64,000 nt of DNA from an uncultured Mediterraneibacter sp. (GTDB lineage Bacteria > Bacillota > Clostridia > Lachnospirales > Lachnospiraceae): contig CALWLJ010000012.1 in assembly GCA_944381495.1 (NCBI GenBank), positions 1 through 64,000 on the forward strand. Reading direction: 5' to 3'. The notes beneath the pieces are model-generated. The model searched no databases. It saw only the letters and a program-made list of their open reading frames with translations, and was not told the DNA's origin. Below, one piece after another: positions 18,242-27,411 of this stretch; within the stretch, counting starts at the first letter, position 1, and each line of letters begins with the position of its first letter. Both the position numbers and the translations under genes were made by a program.

Positions 18242-18316
18242 GCCAAGAAAACTTGGCGAAATCCATTGACAAGTTTTCTTGGCGGTGGTATCTTTAAGAT
18301 GCAAAGTAAACTTGGC
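18242..18316 (+). promoter_or_regulatory. Promoter with three CAAG/CTTGG operator copies
   Basis: TTGACA (18266-18271), 17-bp spacer, TATCTT (18289-18294). Three related sites surround it: GCCAAG-AAAA-CTTGGC at 18242-18257, CAAG-TTTT-CTTGGC at 18270-18283 inside the spacer, and GCAAAG-TAAA-CTTGGC at 18301-18316 just after the start point. Repression by the XRE protein encoded at 18728-18937 is the simplest reading. Confidence 0.75.
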
Positions 18317-18390
18317 GTGAACGAGACAGAAGTAGGGACCGGAACCAGAACCTGTGGCGGTTCATGAATGCATCGGAAGGAGACGATACC

Positions 18391-18711
18391 ATGAATAAAG
18401 ATGAGATATTAAAGCGGAGCAGAAATGAAAATAAAGGTCAGGATGAGATGGAGCGCGATGTGGACGCAAAAGCCGGCAGACAGGCGGCTTCCATCGGACT
18501 GCTGGTGTGTATGCTTTTGAATTTGGCAGAACTGCTGATAAAAGGCCAGGCTAATCTTAGCGCGTGGATTGTATGGAGCGTGATCATGGGTACGATGGAA
18601 CTGTTGAGATTCTCAAAGCTCAGAAAAAAGGCGGACCTGATCAGCGCGGTAATCTTGCTGGCATGCGGAGTGGCGTTTGTGGCTTTCTATATTATAGAAC
18701 TGTTGAAGTAA
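18391..18711 (+). CDS. DUF6442 family small membrane protein
   Basis: 106 residues starting at ATG 18391 after GGAAGGAG (18375-18382). The N-terminus (MNKDEILKRSRNENKGQDEM) is typical of DUF6442, a family of small Firmicute membrane proteins nearly always paired with a short XRE regulator. Three hydrophobic segments follow (SIGLLVCMLLNLAELLI, LSAWIVWSVIMGTMELL, LISAVILLACGVAFVAFYII). It forms an operon with the XRE gene 16 bases downstream, under the operator-rich promoter at 18242-18316. Function unknown. Confidence 0.85.
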   Translation: MNKDEILKRSRNENKGQDEMERDVDAKAGRQAASIGLLVCMLLNLAELLIKGQANLSAWIVWSVIMGTMELLRFSKLRKKADLISAVILLACGVAFVAFYIIELLK

Positions 18712-18727
18712 CGGGGGAGTGCGGACT

Positions 18728-18937
18728 ATGGATGACAAGCTGATCTTACGGAATCATTTGAAAGAGGCCCGGACGGAAAAAGGCCTGTCTCAGGCGGCCC
18801 TTGCGGAGATGGTGGGAGTGTCAAGGAACACCATAAGCTCCATCGAGACCGGACAGTTCAACCCCACGGCCAAGCTGGCGCTGATCCTGTGCATCGCCCT
18901 GGACAGGAAATTTGAAGAGCTGTTTTATTTTGAATAG
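18728..18937 (+). CDS. Short XRE-family transcriptional regulator
   Basis: 69 residues, almost entirely one helix-turn-helix domain (LKEARTEKGLSQAALAEMVG, then VSRNTISSIETGQFNPTAKL), of the YozG/DUF6442-linked type. The ATG at 18728 has GGGGGA (18713-18718) at good spacing; a GTG at 18719 is possible but too close to it. It probably represses the promoter at 18242-18316 and acts in partnership with the DUF6442 membrane protein (inference from gene pairing). Confidence 0.9.
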   Translation: MDDKLILRNHLKEARTEKGLSQAALAEMVGVSRNTISSIETGQFNPTAKLALILCIALDRKFEELFYFE

Positions 18938-19086
18938 GGAACAAGTTACGCCGCTTCTGCCATATCGGTACGGAGCGGCGGTCTTGTTGTATAACAGAAA
19001 AATAATATTCTGGACCGAACCTTTTGACTGTGTTTTACGACTATATGAGTGAAACCGGCTTTAGTACAAAACAAGGAGATGACGAT

Positions 19087-20370
19087 ATGGATCAGTTTGA
19101 AAAATTGCTTTGTGAGCACAAGAGTGCTGTCGAACGCTTTGTAAAGTTCAAACTGCCGTCAAGTTTCGATGCCGATGATATATTGCAGGAAGTATACATG
19201 GCTGCGATTCGTAATTTTGATAAATTGAGCGATGAATCCAACTTCAAGGCATGGATTATTGGTATTGCCCGTAATAAGTGCAACGACTATTATCGCTTCC
19301 ATGCAAGATCAATGGAAATTCCCCTTGAAGAGGTCAGTGAAACAGAGCTTTCTCGCGGACGGATGGGAATAACGGAAATAAACTGTGTTCAAGACACTTT
19401 GGATTGTCTTTCTGAAAAGGATAAAGAAGTGCTGCACTTATATTTTTTCTGTGATGTACCGCAGGCTGAGATCGCAAAGAAGCTTCATATACCGCTTGGA
19501 ACGGTCAAAAGCCGTTTATATACCGCAAAACAGAATTTCAAAGAGAAATATCCATATCCGCCTAAAACGAAAGGAGAGGTTATTATGAAAAAGCTGCCTC
19601 GGTTCATGCTTGAATATGTAATATCAAAATCGGAAAACCAACCGTTTTCTGTCATTTGTGAAGAACTCATGGGCTGGTTTCTTATACCAAAGCCTGGAGA
19701 AAAGCTTTCATGGGGAGTATATGGCATGCCTGAAAGAAAGCTGGCAGAATCGAACGAAATGGAAGTCATCGGCAAGGCAGAAGTTCATGGAATTGAGGGC
19801 GTCGAAATTACAGTGAAAACGAGTAATCCGATGGAATATAATTCTGAAGGCGGTCAAAAGAACGTATCAAGAACATTTGTGGCGCAGCTGACGGATACGC
19901 ATTGCCGCTATCTGGCAGAAAGCCATATGAAAGACGGCGTGAAACATCTTTATACCTTTCTTGATGGCGACAGCTTTCTTGGGAACTGGGGGTTCGGGGA
20001 GAATAATTGCGGAAACGAAATACATATTTCTTCCAAAGGTGACATTATACGCGAGGAAAGCGTGATTACAACTGTAAATAAGCCGTTTCTGCTCGACATT
20101 GCAGGACGTTTTTATGTGACAATTGGCGGGAAAGAATATGATACAGTATGTGTAATGGATATCGAAACCTATAACCCAGGTGTAGTCAGCGAGCAATACA
20201 TTGATCAAAACGGACGCACGATTCTCTGGCGCCGTTTCAACCGTGATGATTGGGCGTATAACCACTATAAGGAGAAATGGAGCGAAAAGCTTCCATACAA
20301 CGAGCGCATTACTGTAAATGGCGAAATCTATGTCCATTGGTATGATTGTATAACAGATTATATTTTGTAA
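19087..20370 (+). CDS. ECF-like sigma-70 factor fused to a C-terminal domain of unknown function
   Basis: 428 residues from ATG 19087 (RBS AAGGAG 19073-19078). Residues ~1-160 are an ECF sigma factor: region 2 (FDADDILQEVYMAAIRNF, FKAWIIGIARNKCNDYYR) and region 4 (LSEKDKEVLHLYFF, AEIAKKLHIPLGTVKSRLYT). A ~260-residue soluble domain follows, starting MKKLPRFMLEYVISKSE, rich in beta strands and ending VHWYDCITDYIL. I do not recognise it. The junction contains an internal ATG at 19585 preceded by AAAGGAGAGG, an ideal RBS, so the C-terminal domain may also be made on its own. Large C-terminal extensions in ECF factors often sense a signal. No anti-sigma gene is visible nearby. Confidence 0.8.
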   Translation: MDQFEKLLCEHKSAVERFVKFKLPSSFDADDILQEVYMAAIRNFDKLSDESNFKAWIIGIARNKCNDYYRFHARSMEIPLEEVSETELSRGRMGITEINCVQDTLDCLSEKDKEVLHLYFFCDVPQAEIAKKLHIPLGTVKSRLYTAKQNFKEKYPYPPKTKGEVIMKKLPRFMLEYVISKSENQPFSVICEELMGWFLIPKPGEKLSWGVYGMPERKLAESNEMEVIGKAEVHGIEGVEITVKTSNPMEYNSEGGQKNVSRTFVAQLTDTHCRYLAESHMKDGVKHLYTFLDGDSFLGNWGFGENNCGNEIHISSKGDIIREESVITTVNKPFLLDIAGRFYVTIGGKEYDTVCVMDIETYNPGVVSEQYIDQNGRTILWRRFNRDDWAYNHYKEKWSEKLPYNERITVNGEIYVHWYDCITDYIL

Positions 20371-20431
20371 ATTTTTATCTGCCCGGATTTAGGAAGCGGT
20401 GGCGCCGGAAACCTGAGAACAAACTCCCCTC

Positions 20432-20460
20432 TTTACATCCCGCCGCCCATCCCTTATACT
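20432..20460 (+). promoter_or_regulatory. Promoter of the jetABCD operon
   Basis: TTTACA (20432-20437), 17-bp spacer, TATACT (20455-20460), placing the start point near 20467 and a ~30-base leader before jetA. No operator-like palindrome is evident. Confidence 0.65.
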
Positions 20461-20496
20461 GCTTTTATAGGCGATCAGCCAATGGAGGGCAGAAGG

Positions 20497-21987
20497 ATGC
20501 AGGTGACGGAGAAACTTACAAGGCCTCTTACAGAAGCAAAGTATTTAAATGCGGATAATGCGGACCGATACCGGAGCATTATGCGCATTTTTTATGAAAA
20601 TTATGAAAAACTGCGATACTGGATGTATCAGGAGGAAGTCTACGCGGAGATGACGGCGGATCCTTATTTCGCTGATTACCGGATGGAGCAGTGCCAGCAG
20701 GATCTTGCCATGCTCACAGAATGGAAGAATCTGAACACCATCCAGGACACCCGCCGGGTTTCTTCCATTGAGGAGTTCAAGAATAAGAAGTTCCGGTATC
20801 AGATGTCAGAGTACAGCGTAGAGATCGAACGTCTTGTGATCCGGCTGGAGAATCTTTTCGTGGAGGGAGCGTCTCTGGAACCTGCTCTCTTGGAGCGGAT
20901 CCGGATCAATGTGGAGAAATTCCCGGCAATGGACGGGAAGGATCCTGAGACAGTGTACGGCTGGTGGAATGACCTGAACAATGATTTCATCCGCCTGAAC
21001 CAGAATTACCAGGACTATATCCGGGATCTGAACAGCGTGAAAGCGGAGGAAATGATGCGGACCCGCCAGTTCCTTGTGTTCAAGGACAAGCTGGTAGAGT
21101 ATCTGAGGAACTTTATCAAAGGACTCCAGAAGAATGTGGGAGTGATCGAGGAGACGCTCCGGATGCTGGATCCGGAGCTGCAGATGCGGGTGCTTGACCT
21201 GGTAAATGACTATGAGATGTCTATCCCCAGGATGGATGTGGAAGTTTCCCGGGAGATGATTGAAGAGAAGACGAGAGGGAGATTTGACAGCATCAGAAAG
21301 TGGTTCGTCTCGGAAGGCGGTCAGGAGAATGAAGCAGGCCGGCTCTTTGACGCCACCAACGAGATCATACGGAGGATCACCCGGTATGCGGCCCAGCTGA
21401 GTGAGAAGAACGCTCTTGGGGCCAATCGGCGGGAAGAATACAGAAAAGTGGCGGAGATATTTCTGAAATGCAGGGATATGGATGAGGCGCACCGTATGGC
21501 GGCCATGGTGTTCGGACTGGAGCGGCCTTTTCATCTGAAGATGACTGCTGACCGGATCACGGACAGCATGAACCAGAGCGTCTATGAGGAACCGGCTGCG
21601 GAGATGACACTGAAGCCAAGGGTACGGACTTACCGGGAGAAGTCAGGAAGGACCTCGATCCATGATTCTTCCGTGGAGAAACAGCGCGCAAGGCAGCAGG
21701 CGGTGGAACAGATGAAGAGAGACTGGGAGAAACTGGCTCGGCTTGAGCAGGACGGCAGGATCGATTTCCAGAGTCTCCCCGTGATCGAGCCGAGAGTCCG
21801 CGAGATCCTGCTGAAATGGCTGTCGGATGCTTTGGAAGACGCAGATCATTCTGCAAGGACAGAGGATGGACGGGAGTTTGTCCTGGATATGTCCCGTGCT
21901 GATGAGCAGTGTGTGGTACACTGCGAGGACGGGAACTTTACCATGCCGAAGATGAGTATTGTATTTCAGGAAGGAGAAGGGCGATGA
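20497..21987 (+). CDS. jetA: Wadjet type II JetA (TIGR02677 / DUF2397-like)
   Basis: 496 residues from ATG 20497, which has GGAGGG at 20484-20489; an ATG at 20482 lacks an RBS. The sequence fits TIGR02677: the opener TEAKYLNADNADRYRSIMRI, winged-helix-like stretches (YRMEQCQQDLAMLTEWKNL, RRVSSIEEFKNKKFRYQM) and a helical middle. In SMC-type complexes this is the kleisin-like subunit that bridges the JetC heads (role inferred from Wadjet and MukF/MksF homology). The stop overlaps the jetB start by four bases (ATGA). It is first in a four-gene set whose order, TIGR02677-02678-02680-02679, is canonical for type II Wadjet. Confidence 0.88.
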   Translation: MQVTEKLTRPLTEAKYLNADNADRYRSIMRIFYENYEKLRYWMYQEEVYAEMTADPYFADYRMEQCQQDLAMLTEWKNLNTIQDTRRVSSIEEFKNKKFRYQMSEYSVEIERLVIRLENLFVEGASLEPALLERIRINVEKFPAMDGKDPETVYGWWNDLNNDFIRLNQNYQDYIRDLNSVKAEEMMRTRQFLVFKDKLVEYLRNFIKGLQKNVGVIEETLRMLDPELQMRVLDLVNDYEMSIPRMDVEVSREMIEEKTRGRFDSIRKWFVSEGGQENEAGRLFDATNEIIRRITRYAAQLSEKNALGANRREEYRKVAEIFLKCRDMDEAHRMAAMVFGLERPFHLKMTADRITDSMNQSVYEEPAAEMTLKPRVRTYREKSGRTSIHDSSVEKQRARQQAVEQMKRDWEKLARLEQDGRIDFQSLPVIEPRVREILLKWLSDALEDADHSARTEDGREFVLDMSRADEQCVVHCEDGNFTMPKMSIVFQEGEGR

Positions 21988-23138
21988 GAGAGCTGGAGAC
22001 ATTGCTTGACCGGAGATGGGTTCTGAAATCCGAGGACAGGGAGCTCTACTATAGGATCAGAGACTCTATCGGTGAGATCCGGAAGTTTGCCACAGAGAAA
22101 ATGGGCTGCCAGGTGATCGAAAATGCGCTTCTGGTAAAGATGGAGAAGATCCCGGCTCTGCCGGAGAGCTTTATGGGGATCGATGTCTTTACATCGAAGG
22201 AGGAATATGCCTATCTCTGCATCCTTCTTATGTTCCTGGAGGACCGGGATGCCCAGGGGCAGTTTATCCTCTCCCAGCTTACGGAGTATATTGCCGCAAA
22301 TATGCCTTCCGGGGAAACGGACTGGACACTGTACACCAACAGAAGGCGGCTTGTGAAGGTCCTGCGGTACGCCGTGGATCAGGGGATCATACGGGTGACG
22401 GACGGAAGCGATGATGCTTTTATGGATCAGGAGACAGGAGAAGTGCTTTATGAAAATACAGGGGCGTCACGGTATTTTATGAGAAATTTCAGCCGGGATA
22501 TCATGGAGTTTACCGCTCCGGAGGACTTTCAGGAGAGCGACTGGTTCGCCATGGACGAAGACCGGGGGATCGCGAGGCGGCACCGTGTGTATAAGAGGCT
22601 TCTTTTTTCTGTTGGTATGTACCGCGGCGAAGGTGCGGAGGAAGATTTTGAATATCTGAAATATTACGGAAGAAGGCTGGCGGATGATCTGGAACAGAAT
22701 TTCCAGTGCCAGCTCCACATCCACAGGGGAAGCGCATTCCTGATGCAGGGGGAGGACTGCCGGATCGGAGAGACATTTCCGGGAAATACCGGGATGTCGG
22801 ATATCCTTCTGCTCTGCTGCGGAAAGATCCGCGAGAAGGTGGAAAAGGGAGAATGGACGCCGGAGAAGGATGATACGATTCATGTCCAGAGTCTGGAATT
22901 CCAGCAGATGCTGCGCCAGGTAAAAGAGGAGCATGGAGCCGGATTTATCAAGGGCTATCGTGAGATGCCGGAGGGAGAGTTTGTCCGGGAAGTGGAGTCG
23001 GAGATGGAGCGTTGGACGCTGATCCGCAGGAATATGCAGGAACAGACGGTGATCGTATATCCGTCAGCGGGGAAACTGACAGGACGTTATCCGGACGACT
23101 ATGACGGGAGCAGCGGAACGCGGACAGGAAAAGCATAA
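21984..23138 (+). CDS. jetB: Wadjet type II JetB (TIGR02678 / DUF2398-like)
   Basis: 384 residues from ATG 21984 (RBS AAGGAGAAGG 21971-21980), translationally coupled to jetA. Family-like segments: LLDRRWVLKSEDRELYYRIR, YAYLCILLMFLEDRDAQGQF, RRLVKVLRYAVDQGIIRVTD and EVLYENTGASRYFMRNFSRD. The expected role is the KITE-type (winged-helix, MukE/MksE-like) subunit of the SMC complex. The C-terminal ~40 residues are polar and low in complexity. The product is soluble and cytoplasmic. An 83-base gap separates it from jetC. Confidence 0.88.
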   Translation: MRELETLLDRRWVLKSEDRELYYRIRDSIGEIRKFATEKMGCQVIENALLVKMEKIPALPESFMGIDVFTSKEEYAYLCILLMFLEDRDAQGQFILSQLTEYIAANMPSGETDWTLYTNRRRLVKVLRYAVDQGIIRVTDGSDDAFMDQETGEVLYENTGASRYFMRNFSRDIMEFTAPEDFQESDWFAMDEDRGIARRHRVYKRLLFSVGMYRGEGAEEDFEYLKYYGRRLADDLEQNFQCQLHIHRGSAFLMQGEDCRIGETFPGNTGMSDILLLCCGKIREKVEKGEWTPEKDDTIHVQSLEFQQMLRQVKEEHGAGFIKGYREMPEGEFVREVESEMERWTLIRRNMQEQTVIVYPSAGKLTGRYPDDYDGSSGTRTGKA

Positions 23139-23221
23139 GGCAGTGCTGACGGCAGCTTTCCAGAGAAATATAAGATTTTCGAGAATATAAGAGAAAATAA
23201 GCGGAGGAGAATACACAAAAG

Positions 23222-26200
23222 ATGAACAGCAGATGGCAGGCGAGCAAGATCGGATTGATCAATTTCTGGTATTATGATGAGCAGGAATTTCCTTTTGTAA
23301 AGGGGAGAATGCTGCTGAGAGGCTCCAACGGTTCCGGAAAATCCGTTACCATGCAGAGCGTGATCCCTCTTCTTCTGGACGGGAACATGAGCCCGGAGCG
23401 TCTGGATCCCTTCGGGTCCCGGGACAGGAAGATGAGCAGTTATCTTCTGGAGGAGGACGACGGCAGGGAGGAGCGGACCGGATATCTGTATCTGGAGTTC
23501 AAGCGGGAGGAGAGCGATACCTGGCTGACCATAGGGATGGGGATCCGTGCCCGGCGGGGAAAACCTCTGGACAAGTGGTACTTCAGTCTGTCGGACGGCA
23601 GGAGGATCGGGAAGGATTTCCAGCTTTATAAGAAGACGGATGAGAAGGTGACCTTGTCTAAGAAGGAACTGGAGAACCGGATCGCCGGAGGTGGGCAGGT
23701 ATTCGACCGCCAGGCCGACTATATGGAATATGTGAACCGGCAGATTTTCGGCTTTGAGACAGTGGAAGAGTACAAGGAGATGATCGATCTGCTCATCCAG
23801 CTGAGGACGCCCAAGCTGTCCAAGGACTTCAAGCCTTCTGTGGTCAATGATATCCTCAGCGATTCTCTCCAGCCTCTTTCAGACGAAGACTTAAGGCCCA
23901 TGTCCGAGGCTATTGAAAACATGGATACCATGAACATGAATCTGAAGACACGGGAAGCCGGACTTCAGGCGGCGGAAAAGATCCAGAAGGTCCTTGGCCG
24001 GTATGACCGTCTTGTCCTTTTTGAAAAGGCAGACCGGTGCGTGGAGAACGGGGAAAAACTGTCCGCTGCGGAGAAGGAAGCCGGCGAGCAGGAGGCTGAG
24101 ATCCGGAACTGTACCGAGAGGGTGCAGGCGCTGGAGCAGGAAAGGGCAGACCTTGACGCCCGGAAGGAAGCTATGGAGAAGGAGAGGGACTCCCTCAGCA
24201 AGAGCGATGCGGTAGAGCTGAAGAGCCGGGAGATAGATCTGAAAAACCGCATCAGAGACAGGGAATCTCTTCTGGAGGAAAAGACCCGCCAGCTTGAGGC
24301 GAAGCAGGAACAGTACGTGGAGACAGAAGACCGGAGGAAGAAGGATCAGGACCGGGAGTATGAGAAGGAGAAGGAACTGGATGAGATCCTGGAGGACATG
24401 CAGTCAGAAGCGGAAGATATGGCGTTTGACGAGCATGCATTTTTCCAGACGGAGCTGAAAGAACATTTCGCGGAAGAGTATTCCTGGGATACGCACCAGT
24501 CTCAGTTTGAGAAGACAAGGGACGGGATAAGCCGGGGACTGGAGCTGCTCCGGGAAGCGGAGTCCCGCCAGAGAGAGGCGGACGATCTCCTGAAGAAGCG
24601 GGAAAAACAGCAGAGGGAGACAGACGGGGCACAGCGCCGGGAGAACGAACTGGAGGCGGTCCTGGTCCAGGTGGAAAATGAATGGAAGGAAGCAGTCTAC
24701 AGCTGGAACGGGAATAATACAGAGCTGAAATTCACTCCGGAGCAGATGCGGGTTCTGTCGCAGTTCGCGGATGAGTACGGGGAGGACTCGGATTTTGCCC
24801 TGGTGAGACAGATGGCGGCGGACCTCTGGATTGGTAAGAGCGGCAGCATCCATGTGCAGATCCAGGAGAGGCAGAAGGAGCTGCGGGAACGGGAAGACGA
24901 GCATGAAAATATCCTCGCGGAGCTGAAAGAATGGGAGGACCACAGGGAGCCGGAACCGTCGAGAAGCGAGGCTGTGGTGAAGAACAGAGAGCGACTGCGG
25001 GAAAAAGGGATCCCGTTTGAGGAGTTCTATAAGTCGGTGGAATTCGGGAAAGGACTGGATAAAGAAAGTTGTGACAGGCTGGAGGAGGCGCTTCTGGAAA
25101 TGGGGATTCTGGACGCTCTTGTTGTGGAAGAGCAGTACCGGGACAGAGTGCTGGAAGCAGATCCCGGCTGCGCGGACAGGTATCTCTTTGTCCGGCCGGG
25201 GCATGTGAAAGAGAGCCTGCTGGATGTGCTGGATCTGAATGATTCTGTAAACGACATTTTCTTTAACCAGCGGATCACAGGAATCCTTGGCAATATTGGC
25301 TGGATACAGGGAAATAGCGATGAAGGCTCCGCTGCCACGGCGGTCTACAGGGACGGTTCTTATCAGATCGGGGCTGTCAGCGGTACGTTGTCCGGAGAAT
25401 ATGAAGCAGGCTTTATCGGCGTCCGTGCCAGAGAGCAGAACCGTCAGGCGAAGATCGCTGCCTGCCGGGAGGCGTTGGCGGAAAATGAAAGCCGCCAGGC
25501 GGTCCTTCATGACGAGATCCGGGAGCTGGAAAGCCGTACTGCCAGACTCCGGGAGGAATACGAAGCTCTGCCGGCGGATACGGATATGCGGGAAGCCTGG
25601 AGGATGCTCTCGGATATCAGACGGACAGTAGAGCGGATGCGGGAAGAATGTGCGAAGCTGGAGCAGGAGCTGAGAGAAGTCAGCGAGTCGCTGAAGGAAC
25701 TGAGAAGGCAGGCCGCAGAGATTGCCCAGGGGCTGTATCTGACATGCAGCTATGAGGTTTTTCTCAGGGCGGATCAGGCTGCCAGAGACTATGGACAGCA
25801 TTATTACCAGTTGAAGTCCGGCCATGAGCTTTATCTGCAGATCCATGCTCATCTGGCTGAACTTGGGGAGAGGCTGGAAGTCCTGGACGGGGAAATGGAT
25901 CAGATCCGGTATGAGGCGGGCAACGCGGAGCGCGAGCTGAAAAAGGAGCAGGAGGAATACCAGTCTGTACAGAAGCAGCTGGAACTGACAGACTATGAGC
26001 AGATCCGCCAGAGGCTGGATGAGTGTATGGAATGGCTGCAGTCCTATCCCCGGCGGCTTCAGGAGTGTGTGGAAGAGAAAACGCAGAAGCAGGAACGGGT
26101 ACGCGCCCTCAGAGAGCTGACCGCGCGGAACGAAGAGCGGATCGCGGAGCTGCGTCGCAGGGAAACATGGCTTGACAGATGCTTTGAGGCGGAGCGGGAA

Positions 26201-27337
26201 CTGAAATATGTGGAACTCCCGGAAGAGATATCCGAAGCTGCCGCTTCTGTACGGAACTATCTTGCAGCGGACTGCCGTGAGCTGGACAAAGAGCAGATCA
26301 TCCGGAATCTGAACCAGGTCTACTTTGAAAACAGGGGATTCCTGACGGATTATCAGATCATGCAGACCGAGCTGTTCAGTGATCTGGATCAGGACGCACA
26401 GAGAGGCGATCCGCCGGCAAAGCGTCTGGACATCGCCGCCCGGTACCAGGGCGTGCGGATACCGTTTGGCAGTCTCCTGGTTCATCTGAAAGAAGAAATC
26501 GAAGAACTGAAGGATCTGATCCGGGACGGAGACAGAGAGCTTTTCGAGGATATACTGGCCAACACAGTGAGCAGGAAGATCCGGGGGAAGATCAACAGCT
26601 CCAATGCCTGGGTGGAGAAGATGAATTCTCTGATGGGAGCCATGAATACATCCAGCGGGCTGAAGCTGAACCTGCGCTGGAGGAGCCGGACCGCGGAGAC
26701 GGAGGACCAGCTTGATACGAAGGAACTGGTGGAACTCCTGAAAAAGGACTACCGGCTTATGCGGGAGGATGAGGCGGCGAAGCTGTCTGCCCATTTCCGG
26801 TCAAAAGTAGAAGAGGCGAGAAGACACGCCAGAGACAGCGGCGGTATGATCTCCTTCTATCAAGTGATGAAAGAAACGCTGGATTACAGGAAATGGTTTG
26901 AGTTCCAGCTGTTCTTCCAGAAAGGCGGCGAGAAAGTGCGGGAGCTGACAAACAGCGTCTTCGGAACATTCAGCGGTGGAGAGAAGGCTATGGCCATGTA
27001 CGTTCCCCTCTTTTCCGCCGTAGTAGCGAAATATGCGGCCGCCCGCCCGGATGCGCCCCGCCTGATCTCCCTGGATGAGGCGTTTGCCGGAGTGGACAAC
27101 CGGAATATCCGGGATATGTTCCGTCTGATGACGGAGTTCCGATTTGACTTTATCATCAACTCACAGGTACTCTGGGGCGACTGCGACACGCTGGACGCGC
27201 TGGCAATCTATCAGCTGATCCGTCCGGAGAACGCGAAGTTTGTGACTGTTATGCCCTATCTGTGGAACGGACATTCCCGAGTCATGCTGGAGGATGAGGC
27301 TGAGATGGAGGAGCGAGCTGCCGAGACGGCTTCGTAA
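23222..27337 (+). CDS. jetC: Wadjet type II JetC, SMC/SbcC-like ATPase (TIGR02680)
   Basis: 1371 residues. The opening RWQASKIGLINFWYYDEQEF and Walker A LRGSNGSGKSVT (~30-42) are textbook TIGR02680. PERLDPFGSRDRKMSSYLL follows. Long coiled coils occupy ~260-500 and ~730-1000, separated by a hinge-like globular region (~590-730). The C-terminal head has the ABC signature FSGGEKA (~1250) and Walker B LISLDEAFAGVDN (~1281). This motor is expected to extrude plasmid DNA loops for recognition of small circular DNA. RBS GGAGGAG lies at 23202-23208. Full length for the family, with no frame breaks, so it looks functional. Confidence 0.93.
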   Translation: MNSRWQASKIGLINFWYYDEQEFPFVKGRMLLRGSNGSGKSVTMQSVIPLLLDGNMSPERLDPFGSRDRKMSSYLLEEDDGREERTGYLYLEFKREESDTWLTIGMGIRARRGKPLDKWYFSLSDGRRIGKDFQLYKKTDEKVTLSKKELENRIAGGGQVFDRQADYMEYVNRQIFGFETVEEYKEMIDLLIQLRTPKLSKDFKPSVVNDILSDSLQPLSDEDLRPMSEAIENMDTMNMNLKTREAGLQAAEKIQKVLGRYDRLVLFEKADRCVENGEKLSAAEKEAGEQEAEIRNCTERVQALEQERADLDARKEAMEKERDSLSKSDAVELKSREIDLKNRIRDRESLLEEKTRQLEAKQEQYVETEDRRKKDQDREYEKEKELDEILEDMQSEAEDMAFDEHAFFQTELKEHFAEEYSWDTHQSQFEKTRDGISRGLELLREAESRQREADDLLKKREKQQRETDGAQRRENELEAVLVQVENEWKEAVYSWNGNNTELKFTPEQMRVLSQFADEYGEDSDFALVRQMAADLWIGKSGSIHVQIQERQKELREREDEHENILAELKEWEDHREPEPSRSEAVVKNRERLREKGIPFEEFYKSVEFGKGLDKESCDRLEEALLEMGILDALVVEEQYRDRVLEADPGCADRYLFVRPGHVKESLLDVLDLNDSVNDIFFNQRITGILGNIGWIQGNSDEGSAATAVYRDGSYQIGAVSGTLSGEYEAGFIGVRAREQNRQAKIAACREALAENESRQAVLHDEIRELESRTARLREEYEALPADTDMREAWRMLSDIRRTVERMREECAKLEQELREVSESLKELRRQAAEIAQGLYLTCSYEVFLRADQAARDYGQHYYQLKSGHELYLQIHAHLAELGERLEVLDGEMDQIRYEAGNAERELKKEQEEYQSVQKQLELTDYEQIRQRLDECMEWLQSYPRRLQECVEEKTQKQERVRALRELTARNEERIAELRRRETWLDRCFEAERELKYVELPEEISEAAASVRNYLAADCRELDKEQIIRNLNQVYFENRGFLTDYQIMQTELFSDLDQDAQRGDPPAKRLDIAARYQGVRIPFGSLLVHLKEEIEELKDLIRDGDRELFEDILANTVSRKIRGKINSSNAWVEKMNSLMGAMNTSSGLKLNLRWRSRTAETEDQLDTKELVELLKKDYRLMREDEAAKLSAHFRSKVEEARRHARDSGGMISFYQVMKETLDYRKWFEFQLFFQKGGEKVRELTNSVFGTFSGGEKAMAMYVPLFSAVVAKYAAARPDAPRLISLDEAFAGVDNRNIRDMFRLMTEFRFDFIINSQVLWGDCDTLDALAIYQLIRPENAKFVTVMPYLWNGHSRVMLEDEAEMEERAAETAS

Positions 27338-27411
27338 AATGATGTTGGAAGCAAAGCCACAACTATGAACCGCAAAAGAGATGATAATTTTTCAGGAAAG
27401 GAGCGGACTCA

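Noticed and set aside
24404-26794. Long minus-strand ORF (796 codons) antisense to jetC
   Set aside because: It lies wholly within the intact SMC gene, has no recognisable domain or RBS, and arises from the biased codon usage of the coiled-coil regions.
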